From: RGDT01 sp964630925
GTDB lineage: Bacteria; Planctomycetota; Planctomycetia; Gemmatales; Gemmataceae
DNA: 64,000 bases
Direction of reading: 5' to 3'
Assembly: GCA_964630925.1 (NCBI GenBank)
Contig: CAZVZK010000019.1
Location: 1-64,000 of the forward strand
The notes under the pieces are model-generated. The model was not told the DNA's origin. It did no database searches and saw only the letters and a list, made by a program, of their open reading frames with translations. Positions within the stretch are counted from its first letter, which is position 1; every line of letters starts with the position of its first letter. The position numbers and the translations under genes were made by a program. Below, one piece after another: positions 34,966 through 43,049 of this stretch.

Positions 34966-35101
34966 CCCGTCATTGAAACGGCGGACGTGGGATGAGGCAA
35001 CGGGAATCGTGCGCGGGGGCCGCGCAAGTCCCACCCGGCGGCGCCTCCAGGGGGTGTCCGGGGCGAGCGGCCCCGGCCCCCCAAACGGAGAGAGAACAAT
35101 C

Positions 35102-35431
35102 ATGATCCGCATGTTGGCCGCCTCGGCGGCGTTGTCGGCCGCGATGATCGGCTTCTCGGCGCAGGCGGCCCCCCCGGGCGTGCCGGCCAAGTTCCCGCCC
35201 GGCAAGCTGAAGCTGCACTGGAAGAAGATCGACCCGGAGATCAAGGCCGCCGAGAAGGCCCTCCTGGTGGCCCGCGAGCGCCTCAAGGCCGCGATGGCCG
35301 ACGAGGTCTTCGGCGAGGCCGGCGGCGTCGAGGCGAAGGTGCTCAACGAGCTGAAGCTGTCGCTCCGGGCCGTGGACGCGGCCATCGCCCGCGCCCGGCT
35401 GGCCCAGAAGTTCGACAGGGGCGGCGACTGA
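35102..35431 (+). CDS. Small secreted helical protein of unknown function
   Basis: 109 residues. The first ~24 (MIRMLAASAALSAAMIGFSAQA) are a Sec signal peptide with cleavage after AQA. The mature part is about 85 residues of mostly charged helix (PEIKAAEKALLVARERLKAAMADEVFG...ELKLSLRAVDAAIARARL). It starts downstream of GGAGAGAG. No family recognised; a hairpin terminator follows 25 bp after the stop. Confidence 0.65.
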   Translation: MIRMLAASAALSAAMIGFSAQAAPPGVPAKFPPGKLKLHWKKIDPEIKAAEKALLVARERLKAAMADEVFGEAGGVEAKVLNELKLSLRAVDAAIARARLAQKFDRGGD

Positions 35432-35455
35432 GCGCGGGCCTTGTCGGGGGCCGGG

Positions 35456-35484
35456 GCCGGGTGCCGCGCGAAGCGGCACCCGGC
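35456..35484 (+). terminator. Strong hairpin downstream of the small secreted protein gene
   Basis: Perfect 12-bp stem GCCGGGTGCCGC (35456-35467) and GCGGCACCCGGC (35473-35484) with loop GCGAA. No T-run follows, so it may act as a rho-independent-like stop or as an RNA stabiliser. Directly upstream of the enolase-superfamily gene. Confidence 0.6.
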
Positions 35485-35547
35485 CCAGGCCGTTCCGTAA
35501 GGTATCGGCGTGGCCTGTCCGCGAAGAGTGCGACGAGGGGCGATGCG

Positions 35548-36633
35548 ATGCCGAACTCCCTGCCGAAGATCCAGACCCTCCGCGCCCGCGCCGTCCGCGT
35601 GCCGCTGGCGGAGCCGCACCGCACCGCCAGCGGCGTCGTCGCCGAGTCACCCCTCGTCCTCGTCGATGCCGTCACCGACGCCGGCGTGACCGGCCACGGC
35701 ATCGCCTTCACCTACACGCCCGCCGCGCTCGGTCCGACGGCCGAGCTGGCCCGCAACATCGAGCCGATGGTGAAGGGCGAGCCGCTCGCCCCGGCAGAGA
35801 TCGAGCAGCGGCTGACCCGCCGCTTCCGCCTGCTGGGCACGCAGGGCCTCGTCGGCATGGCGCTGGCCGCCATCGACATGGCGTTGTGGGACGCCCTGGC
35901 CCGCGTGCAGGGCCTGCCGCTCGTTCACCTCCTCGGCGGCGCCCCCCGGCCCATCCGCTGCTACGGCGCCGTCGGCTACGACGGCGCGGACGGCTGCGCC
36001 GCCGGCGCCGCACGCTGGGCCGAGCGCGGCTTCGCCGGCGTCAAGGCGAAGATCGGCTACCCCACGGTGCAGGAGGACGTGGCCGTCGTCCGCGCCATGC
36101 GGAAGGCCGCCGGGCCGGGCATGGCGATCATGGTCGATTACAACCAGTCGCTGACGCCGGCGGAGGCGTGCGAGCGGCTGCGCGTCCTCGACGGCGAGGG
36201 CCTGGCCTGGGTCGAGGAGCCCACCCTCTCCCACGACTTCGCCGGCCACGCCCAGATCGCCCGCGCCGCCGCCACGCCCATCCAGTGCGGCGAGAGCTGG
36301 TGGGGCGCCCTCGACATGCGCCACTCCATCGAGGCCGGCGGCTCGGACCTCGTCATGCCCGACGTGATGAAGATCGGCGGCGTCACCGGCTGGATGCGGG
36401 CCGCCGCCCTCGCCCACGCCCACGGCCTGCCCATGTCGAGCCACCTGTGGCCCGAGGTCAGCGCCCGCCTGCTGTGCTGCACGCCGACGGCCCACTGGCT
36501 GGAGTACGCCGACTGGTGGAATCCGATCCTCAAGCAGCCGCTGCGCGTCGAGGGCGGGATGGCGCTCATCGAGGACAGGCCCGGATCGGGCGTGGAGTGG
36601 GACGAGGACGCGGTGCGCCGCTTCGCGGCGTGA
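35548..36633 (+). CDS. Enolase-superfamily enzyme (mandelate racemase / muconate lactonizing type)
   Basis: 361 residues from the ATG at 35548. N-terminal capping domain with the APLAEPHRTASGVV-like loop; TIM barrel with VKAKIGYP (KxK, catalytic bases), VDYNQS (Asp ligand), VEEP, CGES and SSHLWPEV (His base). The three acidic metal ligands, one per strand, and the KxK/His pair indicate mandelate-racemase subgroup chemistry; the substrate is not readable. It lies alone after a hairpin and is followed by a long intergenic region. Confidence 0.85.
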   Translation: MPNSLPKIQTLRARAVRVPLAEPHRTASGVVAESPLVLVDAVTDAGVTGHGIAFTYTPAALGPTAELARNIEPMVKGEPLAPAEIEQRLTRRFRLLGTQGLVGMALAAIDMALWDALARVQGLPLVHLLGGAPRPIRCYGAVGYDGADGCAAGAARWAERGFAGVKAKIGYPTVQEDVAVVRAMRKAAGPGMAIMVDYNQSLTPAEACERLRVLDGEGLAWVEEPTLSHDFAGHAQIARAAATPIQCGESWWGALDMRHSIEAGGSDLVMPDVMKIGGVTGWMRAAALAHAHGLPMSSHLWPEVSARLLCCTPTAHWLEYADWWNPILKQPLRVEGGMALIEDRPGSGVEWDEDAVRRFAA

Positions 36634-36704
36634 CGGACCGCCGGCGTGCCGGCAAGGGTGCCAGGCCCGCCGCACGCCTCCGTGGCGGCCGGGCGGTGGT
36701 CGGG

Positions 36705-37020
36705 CCATTGCATTGCATTGCACCCCCCCAGGCAACCCCCTGCAACGCAAATCCTGCGCTGATGGTGCGGCATCGGGCCTTCCCGGACTCAACTTGCATT
36801 TCAAGGGTACTGTCGCGTGCCGGCCTCCCCGCGGACGCGAGGCCCGTCGGGCGCCGAGTCACCTGCGCACCAAGGGGGAGTCACATGCGCACTTCCCCCG
36901 GCGGGTGCGCATGTGACTCTGGCGTCAGCCGACGCATGGCGTCACGCATCGTCCGCGAGTGCGCGAGTCACATGCTCACCCGCTCACATGCGCACCGTGT
37001 TACCGTCGCGGCGGGTGACC
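36705..37020. repeat. Composite intergenic repeat, copy 1
   Basis: Contains GCATTGCATTGCACCCCCCC(A)GG, then several copies of GAGTCAC-n-TGC-n-CAC in both orientations, then GACGCATGGCGTCACG and GAGTGCGCGAGTCACATGCT. A homologous copy lies at 55412-55690 with the same order of parts. No supported gene; ORFs here have no coding-type composition. Confidence 0.75.
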
Positions 37021-37500
37021 CACGAAAGCGCGCCCGCCCACTTGATCCCTGGCGTCCGGGCACGAAGAATGAAGCGCAAACCCCATCTCACCGCCCACCA
37101 CACCCCACCCGTCCCGATGTTCCGACCTTCCGCTGCCACGACGCACCGTGATGCCACACCACGCCCACCCCCTGCGGGCCGCCTGACACCTCGGCCAGCC
37201 GACCTGTCGCCCGCCTTGTGGATCGCCGCTACGCCCCAGCCGTGAAGGCACGCCATCGGGGGTCCTGGGGCGTCTCGCCCAATGGCACTTGAGCTCGGGG
37301 CGAGCGGCACGGCGTCAGCGTGCCGTGTCTGCATCGCACGGCGGGATCATGCCTGGCCGCTCGCATCAAGCATCCGAGCTCCAGTGCACTGAGGCGTCCC
37401 GCCCCGGCTCACGGGAAGGGCATGCTGGCAGACAACGCCCCACGTGGCAACCGGGAATCGGCCGGCGTGGACAAGACAGCGGGAGGGCACCTGCGTCAAC
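37021..37500. other. Intergenic region without a supported gene
   Basis: About 480 bp between the composite repeat and the ankyrin gene. At about 37297-37331 it holds one copy of GGGGCGAGCGGCACGGCG(T)CAGCGTGCCGTGT, a palindromic element also present in 41229-41375. GC content falls here relative to genes. No RNA gene or clear promoter seen. Confidence 0.5.
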
Positions 37501-38637
37501 TCACAGCACGCCTACATTCGCCCTGTTGATGTCCACCGGCAATGCGATGCCCTGCCGGTGGAATCGTTCAAGAAGTGGACGCGGCCCCTGGGCCAGGACG
37601 AGGTCGCGCTCCTCCGTGTACAACGGGAAGATCGTGTAAAGCCGGATCGTCTTCCCGGAATCAAGCCGGAGCAAGTCGAGCGGGCCGGCGTTCGTCAGGA
37701 GCAGGAGCGAGGTGAAACGGACGTGCGGGGCGAGGGGCTGCGGCGGCTCCCCGTTGGAAATGACCGCGTAGTCGCCGGGCGGCCACGCCCCCCCCGTGAA
37801 CGGGTACTCCGCGACCCTGCGGAGCCACTCGACGGGCCAGAAGTGCTCCGCATCCGGCACGCGCTCGGTCGGGACGGGCCAGTCAGCCGGGAGGTAGATG
37901 AGCAGCTCCGCGTGGCTGAGGTCCTCGCTCCCGGCAGGGACGGGCATCGCCCGCGAGCTCATGCCGGTGGTGAATAGCGTGAGGAAGGGGCGGCCGTCTT
38001 CCGGCGGGACGGCGTGGATCTGGAGATCCACCTCGCCACTGACGATGCTCTTTACCACCGCCGGGCTCACCGGCCCGAGGTACTTCTCGACATGGGCGAC
38101 GATCCTCTCACGCTCCGATGGTGGGGCCGCCCCTCCCTCTCCTGGGATGGTCGCCCCACGCTCGCGGAGGAGGTCCGCGATGGCGGCGTGGCCGAACATC
38201 AGCGCGTGGCTCAAGGCGTTCTCCGGCGGCGACCCGTGGACGCCGTGCACGTCCGCCCCGCGTTCGATCAAGAGACGCACCAGCTCGAGCGAGCCGCTGT
38301 TGACGGCCCCGATCAGCGTCCCGCCCGTCAACCCGCCCGAGGGGATGATCCGGCCCCCGCGATCCAGCAGCCACCTCGCGGCCCTTACTGCCCCGTTTCT
38401 CGCGGCGTTGGACAGCGGGTTATTGCCATTCACCTGTTCGGCGTTCACGTAGAGGCCGGCCTCGACCAGCATCTCCATCATCGCCAGGTCGTCCTCGCCC
38501 GCCGCCATGTAGAGCCAGGAGCCAAGTGAAGGTGCTGGATGAAGCACCTCGGGCGACTGGCGCAGGACCTCGCGCGCGGCCGCCACGTCGCCTTCGAGGA
38601 CGGCCCGATACATGCGTCGGATCGGTGGTTCTGTCAT
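37501..38637 (-). CDS. Ankyrin-repeat protein with C-terminal SUFU domain
   Basis: 378 residues from the ATG at 38637 (MTEPPIRRMYRAVLEGDVAAAREVL). About five ankyrin repeats cover 1-185 (AAGEDDLAMMEMLVEAGLYVNAE, AVNSGSLELVRLLIERGADVHGVHG). Residues about 200-375 match the suppressor-of-fused (SUFU) domain: LTLFTTGMSSRAM, HAELLIYLPADWP, YFPLYTEERDLVLAQGPRPLLERF. In bacteria SUFU-domain proteins are known mainly as immunity proteins in polymorphic toxin loci; no toxin is adjacent here, so the partner is unknown. Confidence 0.8.
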   Translation of the reverse strand: MTEPPIRRMYRAVLEGDVAAAREVLRQSPEVLHPAPSLGSWLYMAAGEDDLAMMEMLVEAGLYVNAEQVNGNNPLSNAARNGAVRAARWLLDRGGRIIPSGGLTGGTLIGAVNSGSLELVRLLIERGADVHGVHGSPPENALSHALMFGHAAIADLLRERGATIPGEGGAAPPSERERIVAHVEKYLGPVSPAVVKSIVSGEVDLQIHAVPPEDGRPFLTLFTTGMSSRAMPVPAGSEDLSHAELLIYLPADWPVPTERVPDAEHFWPVEWLRRVAEYPFTGGAWPPGDYAVISNGEPPQPLAPHVRFTSLLLLTNAGPLDLLRLDSGKTIRLYTIFPLYTEERDLVLAQGPRPLLERFHRQGIALPVDINRANVGVL

Positions 38638-38717
38638 GGTGTCGGACTCACTGGACCGCTCCTCGCCGCCAGGCCCGAGGCGCGCGGAATCGTCCTCATC
38701 AGCCCGCGACCACCGCA

Positions 38718-38885
38718 CCACCGGCCCTGACGCAGCGTGGCGGTGCCCTGCGAGGACAGCAGGGGAACGAGCGCGTTCGTGGCATCGTAGGCGTCGGCCG
38801 TGGTGCCGCCCAGCGAGCCGGCGATGAGGGTGAGATCGTTGGCCTTGTCGTAGGACAGCCGGCCCGAGTAGGCCGTCCCGCCTCG
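38718..38885 (-). pseudogene. Coding remnant, protein family unknown
   Basis: The minus strand reads GTAYSGRLSYDKANDLTLIAGSLGGTTADAYDATNALVPLLSSQGTATLRQG with almost every third codon position G or C, as in real genes here, but there is no start and the frame runs on into non-coding sequence. It resembles a fragment of a larger exported or repeat-type protein. The upstream half of the gap 38638-38931 holds nothing else. Confidence 0.5.
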
Positions 38886-38931
38886 ACACGCCCACGCCGC
38901 CACGCTACCATGCCCGCTGGAGGGCGGCACC

Positions 38932-39630
38932 ATGCACAAGACCATCATCGGCGGCCTCATCGCCGCCGCCTTCGCCGGCGGCGTCGGCCTCACCCTGCTC
39001 TGGCTCAAGCCGCGCGGCCCCGCCCCGGAGACGCCCGAGCAGCTCCAGTACCGCCTCTTCCTCACGACCACAGGCTCCGGCCACGCCGGCAAGATGTCCA
39101 GCGGCACGGCCGGCAAGGAGTGGGTCGGCTACAACCCCTGGTACCGCGACGGCCCGCTCCAGGTCTACGCCGCCCAGGCCGGGCCGCACGGCACCCCCCG
39201 CGCCCCCGTCTTCCTCCTCCTCCAGCGCCTCGCCCCCAAGGCGCCGTACGCCCTCGGCGCCGGCCTCCGGTCCGACGGCGAGTCGATGGAGATCGGCGTC
39301 ACCCAGCACGCCGCCGACGGCAAGCCGTTCCCCTTCGTCTGGAAGGCGGCCGGCGTCCCCGTTCTGGAGATCCGCACCCCCCTCACCCCCCGCTACTCCG
39401 AGACCATCACCGCCGGCGGCAAGGCGTATTCCCCCGACGCGGGCCGCGTCTTCCTCGTCGATCTCACCGCCGACCCCGTGACGGTCACGCAGGTGAAGGC
39501 CGACCTCGGCGAGCTGTTCCGGGGCGCCGGCGACGAGATCACCGGCGACGAGATCCGGGACGTCGTCAAGCGCCTCGCCGGCCTGGAGAAGCCCGTCGGC
39601 GACTTCCTGGAGGCCCTGCCGACGCCGTGA
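38932..39630 (+). CDS. Membrane-anchored hypothetical protein
   Basis: 232 residues. One N-terminal TM (MHKTIIGGLIAAAFAGGVGLTLLWL), then a soluble domain with the segments AGKEWVGYNPWYRDGPLQVYAAQAG and ADPVTVTQVKADLGELF; no family recognised. The stop overlaps the GTG start of the DUF454 gene by 4 bp (GTGA), which supports co-translation. Confidence 0.6.
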   Translation: MHKTIIGGLIAAAFAGGVGLTLLWLKPRGPAPETPEQLQYRLFLTTTGSGHAGKMSSGTAGKEWVGYNPWYRDGPLQVYAAQAGPHGTPRAPVFLLLQRLAPKAPYALGAGLRSDGESMEIGVTQHAADGKPFPFVWKAAGVPVLEIRTPLTPRYSETITAGGKAYSPDAGRVFLVDLTADPVTVTQVKADLGELFRGAGDEITGDEIRDVVKRLAGLEKPVGDFLEALPTP

Positions 39631-40181
39631 ACGAGCCCACCCAGGCCACCGGGCTGACGCGCGTCGCCTTCATCGCGCTGGGCCTGCTGTTCACCGGCAT
39701 CGGCGTCGTCGGCGTCTTCGTCCCCGGCCTGCCCACCACCCCCTGGCTCCTCGCCGCCAGCTACTTCTTCGCACGCTCCTCCAAACGCTTCCACCGCTGG
39801 CTGCGCACCTGGCCCCTCACCGGCCACGTCCTGCACGACTGGGAGGTGAACAGGGGCGTCCGCCTCCACGTCAAGGTCCTCTCCGTCCTCCTCCTCGTCA
39901 CCGTCCTCGGCGCGAGCATCTACCTCGGCAGGCTCCGCGGCTGGCCGGCGTACATGCTGGTGATCGTCGGCTGCGTCGGCGCCACGGTGGTCATTTCCCT
40001 GCCCCGGGCGCGGGCGTCGGCAGCGCCAGCCCCACCAACGCCACCAGCGCCGCCACCCCCAGCACCCCACACGCCATCAGCCCCAGCACCGGATGCACCC
40101 CGTACCGGTCCGCCAGCGCCCCCGCCGACAGATGCCCCAGCGGGTGCGCCCCCGCCAGCACCGCCAGCCACACCCCCATGA
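39627..40181 (+). CDS. DUF454 (YbaN-family) membrane protein
   Basis: 184 residues from a GTG at 39627. Three hydrophobic segments; conserved GLLFTGIGVVGVFVPGLPTTPWLLAASYFFARSSKRFHRWL and VNRGVRLHVKVLS are typical of YbaN/DUF454 inner-membrane proteins (function unknown). The family domain ends near residue 130 (VVISLPRAR). The last ~50 residues are Pro/Ala-rich and lie antisense to the C-terminus of the MFS gene, so translation there is a by-product of GC-rich antisense; the true C-terminus may still be this stop. Confidence 0.75.
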   Translation: MNEPTQATGLTRVAFIALGLLFTGIGVVGVFVPGLPTTPWLLAASYFFARSSKRFHRWLRTWPLTGHVLHDWEVNRGVRLHVKVLSVLLLVTVLGASIYLGRLRGWPAYMLVIVGCVGATVVISLPRARASAAPAPPTPPAPPPPAPHTPSAPAPDAPRTGPPAPPPTDAPAGAPPPAPPATPP

Positions 40182-41196
40182 CCCGCCCGCGGTTCGCCTC
40201 GCTCGCCCCCAGCTGCATCGCCGTCTGCCCCGTGGCGAAGAAAAAAATCAGCCCCAGCCCCGCCATCCAGCAGCACCCCGCCGCCTGCCACATCCCCGCC
40301 ACCCCCGACAGCCCCCACAGCCCCCCCGCGGTCAGCGCCACCCCCGCCGCGATCAGCCCCCGCCTCCACCGCCCCGCCGCCGTCGCCACCACCAGCGCCC
40401 CCACCAGCGACCCGCCGCCCACCGCGCTCACCAGCACCCCGTACCCCCGCTCCGCCAGCCCCAGGTGCTCCGCCAGCGCAGGTAGCAGCGACAGCATCGG
40501 CCACGCGAAGAACGACAGCCCGCCCGCCAGCACCAGCAGCAGCACCAGCACCGGCCGCGCCAGGATGTACGCCACCACGCCCTGCGCCTCCCCCCGCGCC
40601 GGCGCAGGGGCCGCCGGCGCCGGCAACGCCATGCACGCCAGGGCGCCGACCACCGCCAGGTACGACGCGGCGTTGGCCGCGAAACAGCTCGCCGCCCCCA
40701 AAGGCCCCAGCAGCAGCCCGGCCAGCGCCGGCCCGAGGAACCGCGCCACGTTGAACGTCAGCGAGTTGAGGGCGACGGCGTTGGCCAGGTCGTCACGCCC
40801 CACCAGCTCGATGAGGAACGCCAGCCGCGCCGGCGTATCCACCGCGTTGGCCACCCCGATCAGCCCCGCCAGCCACAGCAGCAGCCACGGGTCGCGCCAC
40901 CCCAGGTACGCCTGACCCGCCAGCAACAGCGACAGCACGCACAACGCCACCTGGGCGGAGGCGATCAGCGGCCGCCGCGGCAATCGGTCCGCCAGGGCCC
41001 CGCCCAGGACGCTCAACAGCAGCATCGGCACCACCTGGGCCGTGGCGATCCACGCGACCCAGGACGAGGTGCCCGTCCACCGGCCGGCCAGCCAGGCCAG
41101 GGCGGTGTACTGCATCCACCACCCCGTCAGCGAGACGAGCTGGCCGGCGAAGTACAGCCGGTAGTTGGCATGGCGCAGGGCCGAGAACGTGCCCAT
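39991..41196 (-). CDS. MFS transporter (MFS_3 / enterobactin-exporter-like)
   Basis: 401 residues, 10-12 TM segments. The start FSALRHANYRLYFAGQLVSLTGWWMQYTALAWL and the A-loop GGALADRLPRRPLIASAQV are typical of MFS_3-type drug/siderophore exporters. Substrate unknown. Convergent with the DUF454 gene; their coding ends overlap by 191 bp. Confidence 0.88.
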   Translation of the reverse strand: MGTFSALRHANYRLYFAGQLVSLTGWWMQYTALAWLAGRWTGTSSWVAWIATAQVVPMLLLSVLGGALADRLPRRPLIASAQVALCVLSLLLAGQAYLGWRDPWLLLWLAGLIGVANAVDTPARLAFLIELVGRDDLANAVALNSLTFNVARFLGPALAGLLLGPLGAASCFAANAASYLAVVGALACMALPAPAAPAPARGEAQGVVAYILARPVLVLLLVLAGGLSFFAWPMLSLLPALAEHLGLAERGYGVLVSAVGGGSLVGALVVATAAGRWRRGLIAAGVALTAGGLWGLSGVAGMWQAAGCCWMAGLGLIFFFATGQTAMQLGASEANRGRVMGVWLAVLAGAHPLGHLSAGALADRYGVHPVLGLMACGVLGVAALVALVGLALPTPAPGAGK

Positions 41197-41228
41197 GCCG
41201 TCAGGGTAACGTAAGCCGGGGTGTAATC

Positions 41229-41375
41229 AAGTGGCGGGCGGCACGGCGTGAGCGTGCCGTGTCCGGGATCGGGGCGAGCGGCACGGCGTCAGCGTGCCGT
41301 GTCTTCGCACGCGCCGGAACGTCACGTTCACGCCCGGCGAACACACGGCACGCTCACGCCGTGCCGCTCGCCTTG
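41229..41375. repeat. Palindromic GGCACGGCGTNAGCGTGCC repeats
   Basis: Three units: two direct copies of GCGGCACGGCGTSAGCGTGCCGTGT (about 41233 and 41277) and one inverted (CACACGGCACGCTCACGCCGTGCCGCTC, about 41343-41370). The array ends at the HTH gene's downstream edge. One copy also at about 37297-37331. It may act as a bidirectional transcript end for the MFS and HTH genes. Confidence 0.75.
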
Positions 41376-41421
41376 AGCGCGGAAGTGCCGTTGAGCGTCT
41401 CGCCCCGGCTCGCGTCCCCGG

Positions 41422-41976
41422 TCAAGGCCGCCCCGCCGGCTGCACCTTCTCGTGCAGCAGCGCCACCAATTGCTCGAGCAGGTCGAGGTACTCCGTGCCC
41501 GCGACCGCGTGGGCCATCTTGAGCACCTTCCGCCGCCGCTCGATCCGCGCCACGATCCCCTCCGCCCCGAAGGCGCCCCCCGCCCCCAGCAGCGCCGCCA
41601 CCTCCGCCACCTCGTCGTCGCTCATCTCCCTGGCCCGCGCCGGGTTCCGTTCGATCCACGCTCTCAGCTCGGGCTGCTCCGCCTCCGCGTGCCGCTTGCG
41701 CAGCACGTCCTCGCCCCCGCCCGCCCCGGCCGCCATCCGAGGCAGCAGACGCTCCAGGGGCTGCCCCCGCAGCTCGCTGACCGTGAGGTTCAGGGCCGTG
41801 GCGATGGCGCTGACCGTCGAGTTGCGCAGGCGCCGCTGCGGGCCGGACCGCATGATGGTGCGTGCGGTGTGGCGGTTGAGGCGCGCCACGCGGGCGAACT
41901 CGTCCTGGTTCCAGCCCCGCTCCTCGACGAGGCGGCGGATCTTCAACGGCAGGTCGTCGGGTGTCGTCTCGTCCAT
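41422..41976 (-). CDS. XRE-family HTH transcriptional regulator
   Basis: 184 residues from the ATG at 41976 (MDETTPDDLPLKIRRLVEERGWNQDEFARVARLNRHTARTIM). The HTH covers about 8-65; the rest is a helical domain with no known enzyme motif. A start at 42000 would run into the operator-like palindromes, so 41976 is chosen. The regulator probably binds the inverted repeats just upstream (41985-42028) and autoregulates. A decayed duplicate of its 5' half and promoter lies at 42834-43010. Confidence 0.8.
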   Translation of the reverse strand: MDETTPDDLPLKIRRLVEERGWNQDEFARVARLNRHTARTIMRSGPQRRLRNSTVSAIATALNLTVSELRGQPLERLLPRMAAGAGGGEDVLRKRHAEAEQPELRAWIERNPARAREMSDDEVAEVAALLGAGGAFGAEGIVARIERRRKVLKMAHAVAGTEYLDLLEQLVALLHEKVQPAGRP

Positions 41977-41984
41977 GCCCGACA

Positions 41985-42028
41985 ATGTTACAACATCCAC
42001 CCCCGCCGTGAACAGGGGCGTTGTTCAC
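41985..42028. promoter_or_regulatory. Operator-like inverted repeats upstream of XRE regulator
   Basis: Two sites: ATGTT-AC-AACAT (41985-41996) and GTGAACA-n7-TGTTCAC (42008-42014, 42022-42028), the second a perfect 7-bp inverted repeat. Both lie 9-52 bp upstream of the regulator start, where an XRE autorepressor site is expected. The duplicate promoter at about 42966-43010 keeps one half-site (TGAACA at 42991). Confidence 0.65.
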
Positions 42029-42762
42029 CGCCCCGCGCGGGCTGGCCGCCCCCCGGAGGCCCTGGGCTGCCGGCGCCCGCCGTCGGGGCCGTCCGAGAGC
42101 AGATCGTCCAGCCGCGCCCGGACCGCCTCCATGTCCCAACCCTTGACCGGGCCGAAGAGGCCGGGGCCCGAGTCGTACGCGACCTTCCCCCCGTGGATGA
42201 TGTAGAGACGCTGCGGGAACGCCTTGTAGGGGTAGCAGGCCGAGTGCCCCTCATCGTCGAGGAGATGCCGGACGGGCCACCTCATCACCTCGGCCGCCAG
42301 GGCCGCACGCCTCAGCCGGTTCCCCGCCGTCTCCTCGGACATCCCCGCCGCCGCGTAGGCCCCCGTCAGCCCCTCCGGGTACGGGTGCGGGGCGTCGGCC
42401 ACCTGGACGAACAGGACGTCGGCCCGCACCCCGTAGTCGGCGTGAAGCTCCACGAGGCGGCCGAGCTGCCCGCAGAAGATGTCGCAGCCCCAGCTCCCGA
42501 AGATCAGCACCAGCGGCCGCCCACCCGCCACCTCCGACAGCCGCACCGTCTTGCCCGTGCGGACGTCCGGCAGGGCGAAGTCCGGCGGGGCCTGCCCCAC
42601 CGGCCCCGACACCCGCGTGAGCATGGCCAGCTCCGGCTGGACCGGCCGCACCAGCCGGGAGGGGCGCGGCCGCGCGGGCCCCGCCTCCGGCCGCCCGCCC
42701 CCCCCGCCGCATGACCCCACCGTCAGACACACCACCACCACGCCGACACGCTGCACCCACAT
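42025..42762 (-). CDS. Lipoprotein with thioredoxin-like, deiodinase-family domain
   Basis: 245 residues from the ATG at 42762. Signal with lipobox LTVGSC (cysteine about residue 18). The mature domain GRPLVLIFGSWGCDIFCGQLGRLVELHADYGVRADVLFVQVADAPHPYPEG resembles iodothyronine-deiodinase-like/thioredoxin-fold proteins, with cysteines (WGCDIFCG) where the deiodinase motif would have Cys or Sec. A redox role at the periplasmic side is plausible. Ends over the operator region of the XRE gene, its 3' neighbour on the same strand. Confidence 0.75.
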   Translation of the reverse strand: MWVQRVGVVVVCLTVGSCGGGGGRPEAGPARPRPSRLVRPVQPELAMLTRVSGPVGQAPPDFALPDVRTGKTVRLSEVAGGRPLVLIFGSWGCDIFCGQLGRLVELHADYGVRADVLFVQVADAPHPYPEGLTGAYAAAGMSEETAGNRLRRAALAAEVMRWPVRHLLDDEGHSACYPYKAFPQRLYIIHGGKVAYDSGPGLFGPVKGWDMEAVRARLDDLLSDGPDGGRRQPRASGGRPARAGR

Positions 42763-42833
42763 CTCACGGCCCCCGCCTGCGTCAGGCTGAAGGCACGCTA
42801 CAAATAAACGCATGAAGATACAGTGAGATGAAG

Positions 42834-42960
42834 ATGAGTCCTCGCCCCGCCTCGTGCACGTGCGGCTCCTCCCGGACGAGGCGAGATCGCCCGGACCAGC
42901 CGCACTCCCTGACGAGGAGGCGGGTCTTCAGCGGCGGGCCGTCGCCATGCTCTCGTCCAT
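42834..42960 (-). pseudogene. Decayed duplicate of the XRE regulator 5' half
   Basis: From an ATG at 42960 the minus strand reads MDESMATARR and a stop; in another frame PLKTRLLVRECGWSGRSRLVREEPH follows, matching PLKIRRLVEERGWNQDEFARVARLN of the intact gene. So the copy has a frameshift and divergence. The promoter is also conserved (GACAACAT, TGAACAGCGGCGTTG at 42975-43005). It precedes the TTG-started TIGR02996 gene. Confidence 0.75.
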
Positions 42961-43049
42961 GCCGAACGACGTGACAACATGACCCCGCCCTGAACAGCGG
43001 CGTTGCCCGCCCGATAGGATACCCCCATCCCACCCCTGGAGGGCCCCCA

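Noticed and set aside
36858..37000. Iterated GAGTCAC-TGC-CAC units as a CRISPR array
   Set aside because: Units are short, in both orientations and unevenly spaced, with no spacer/repeat alternation and no cas gene.
36817..37245. Small open frames in the intergenic repeat region
   Set aside because: No codon bias, no RBS, and no family resemblance; they overlap repeats.
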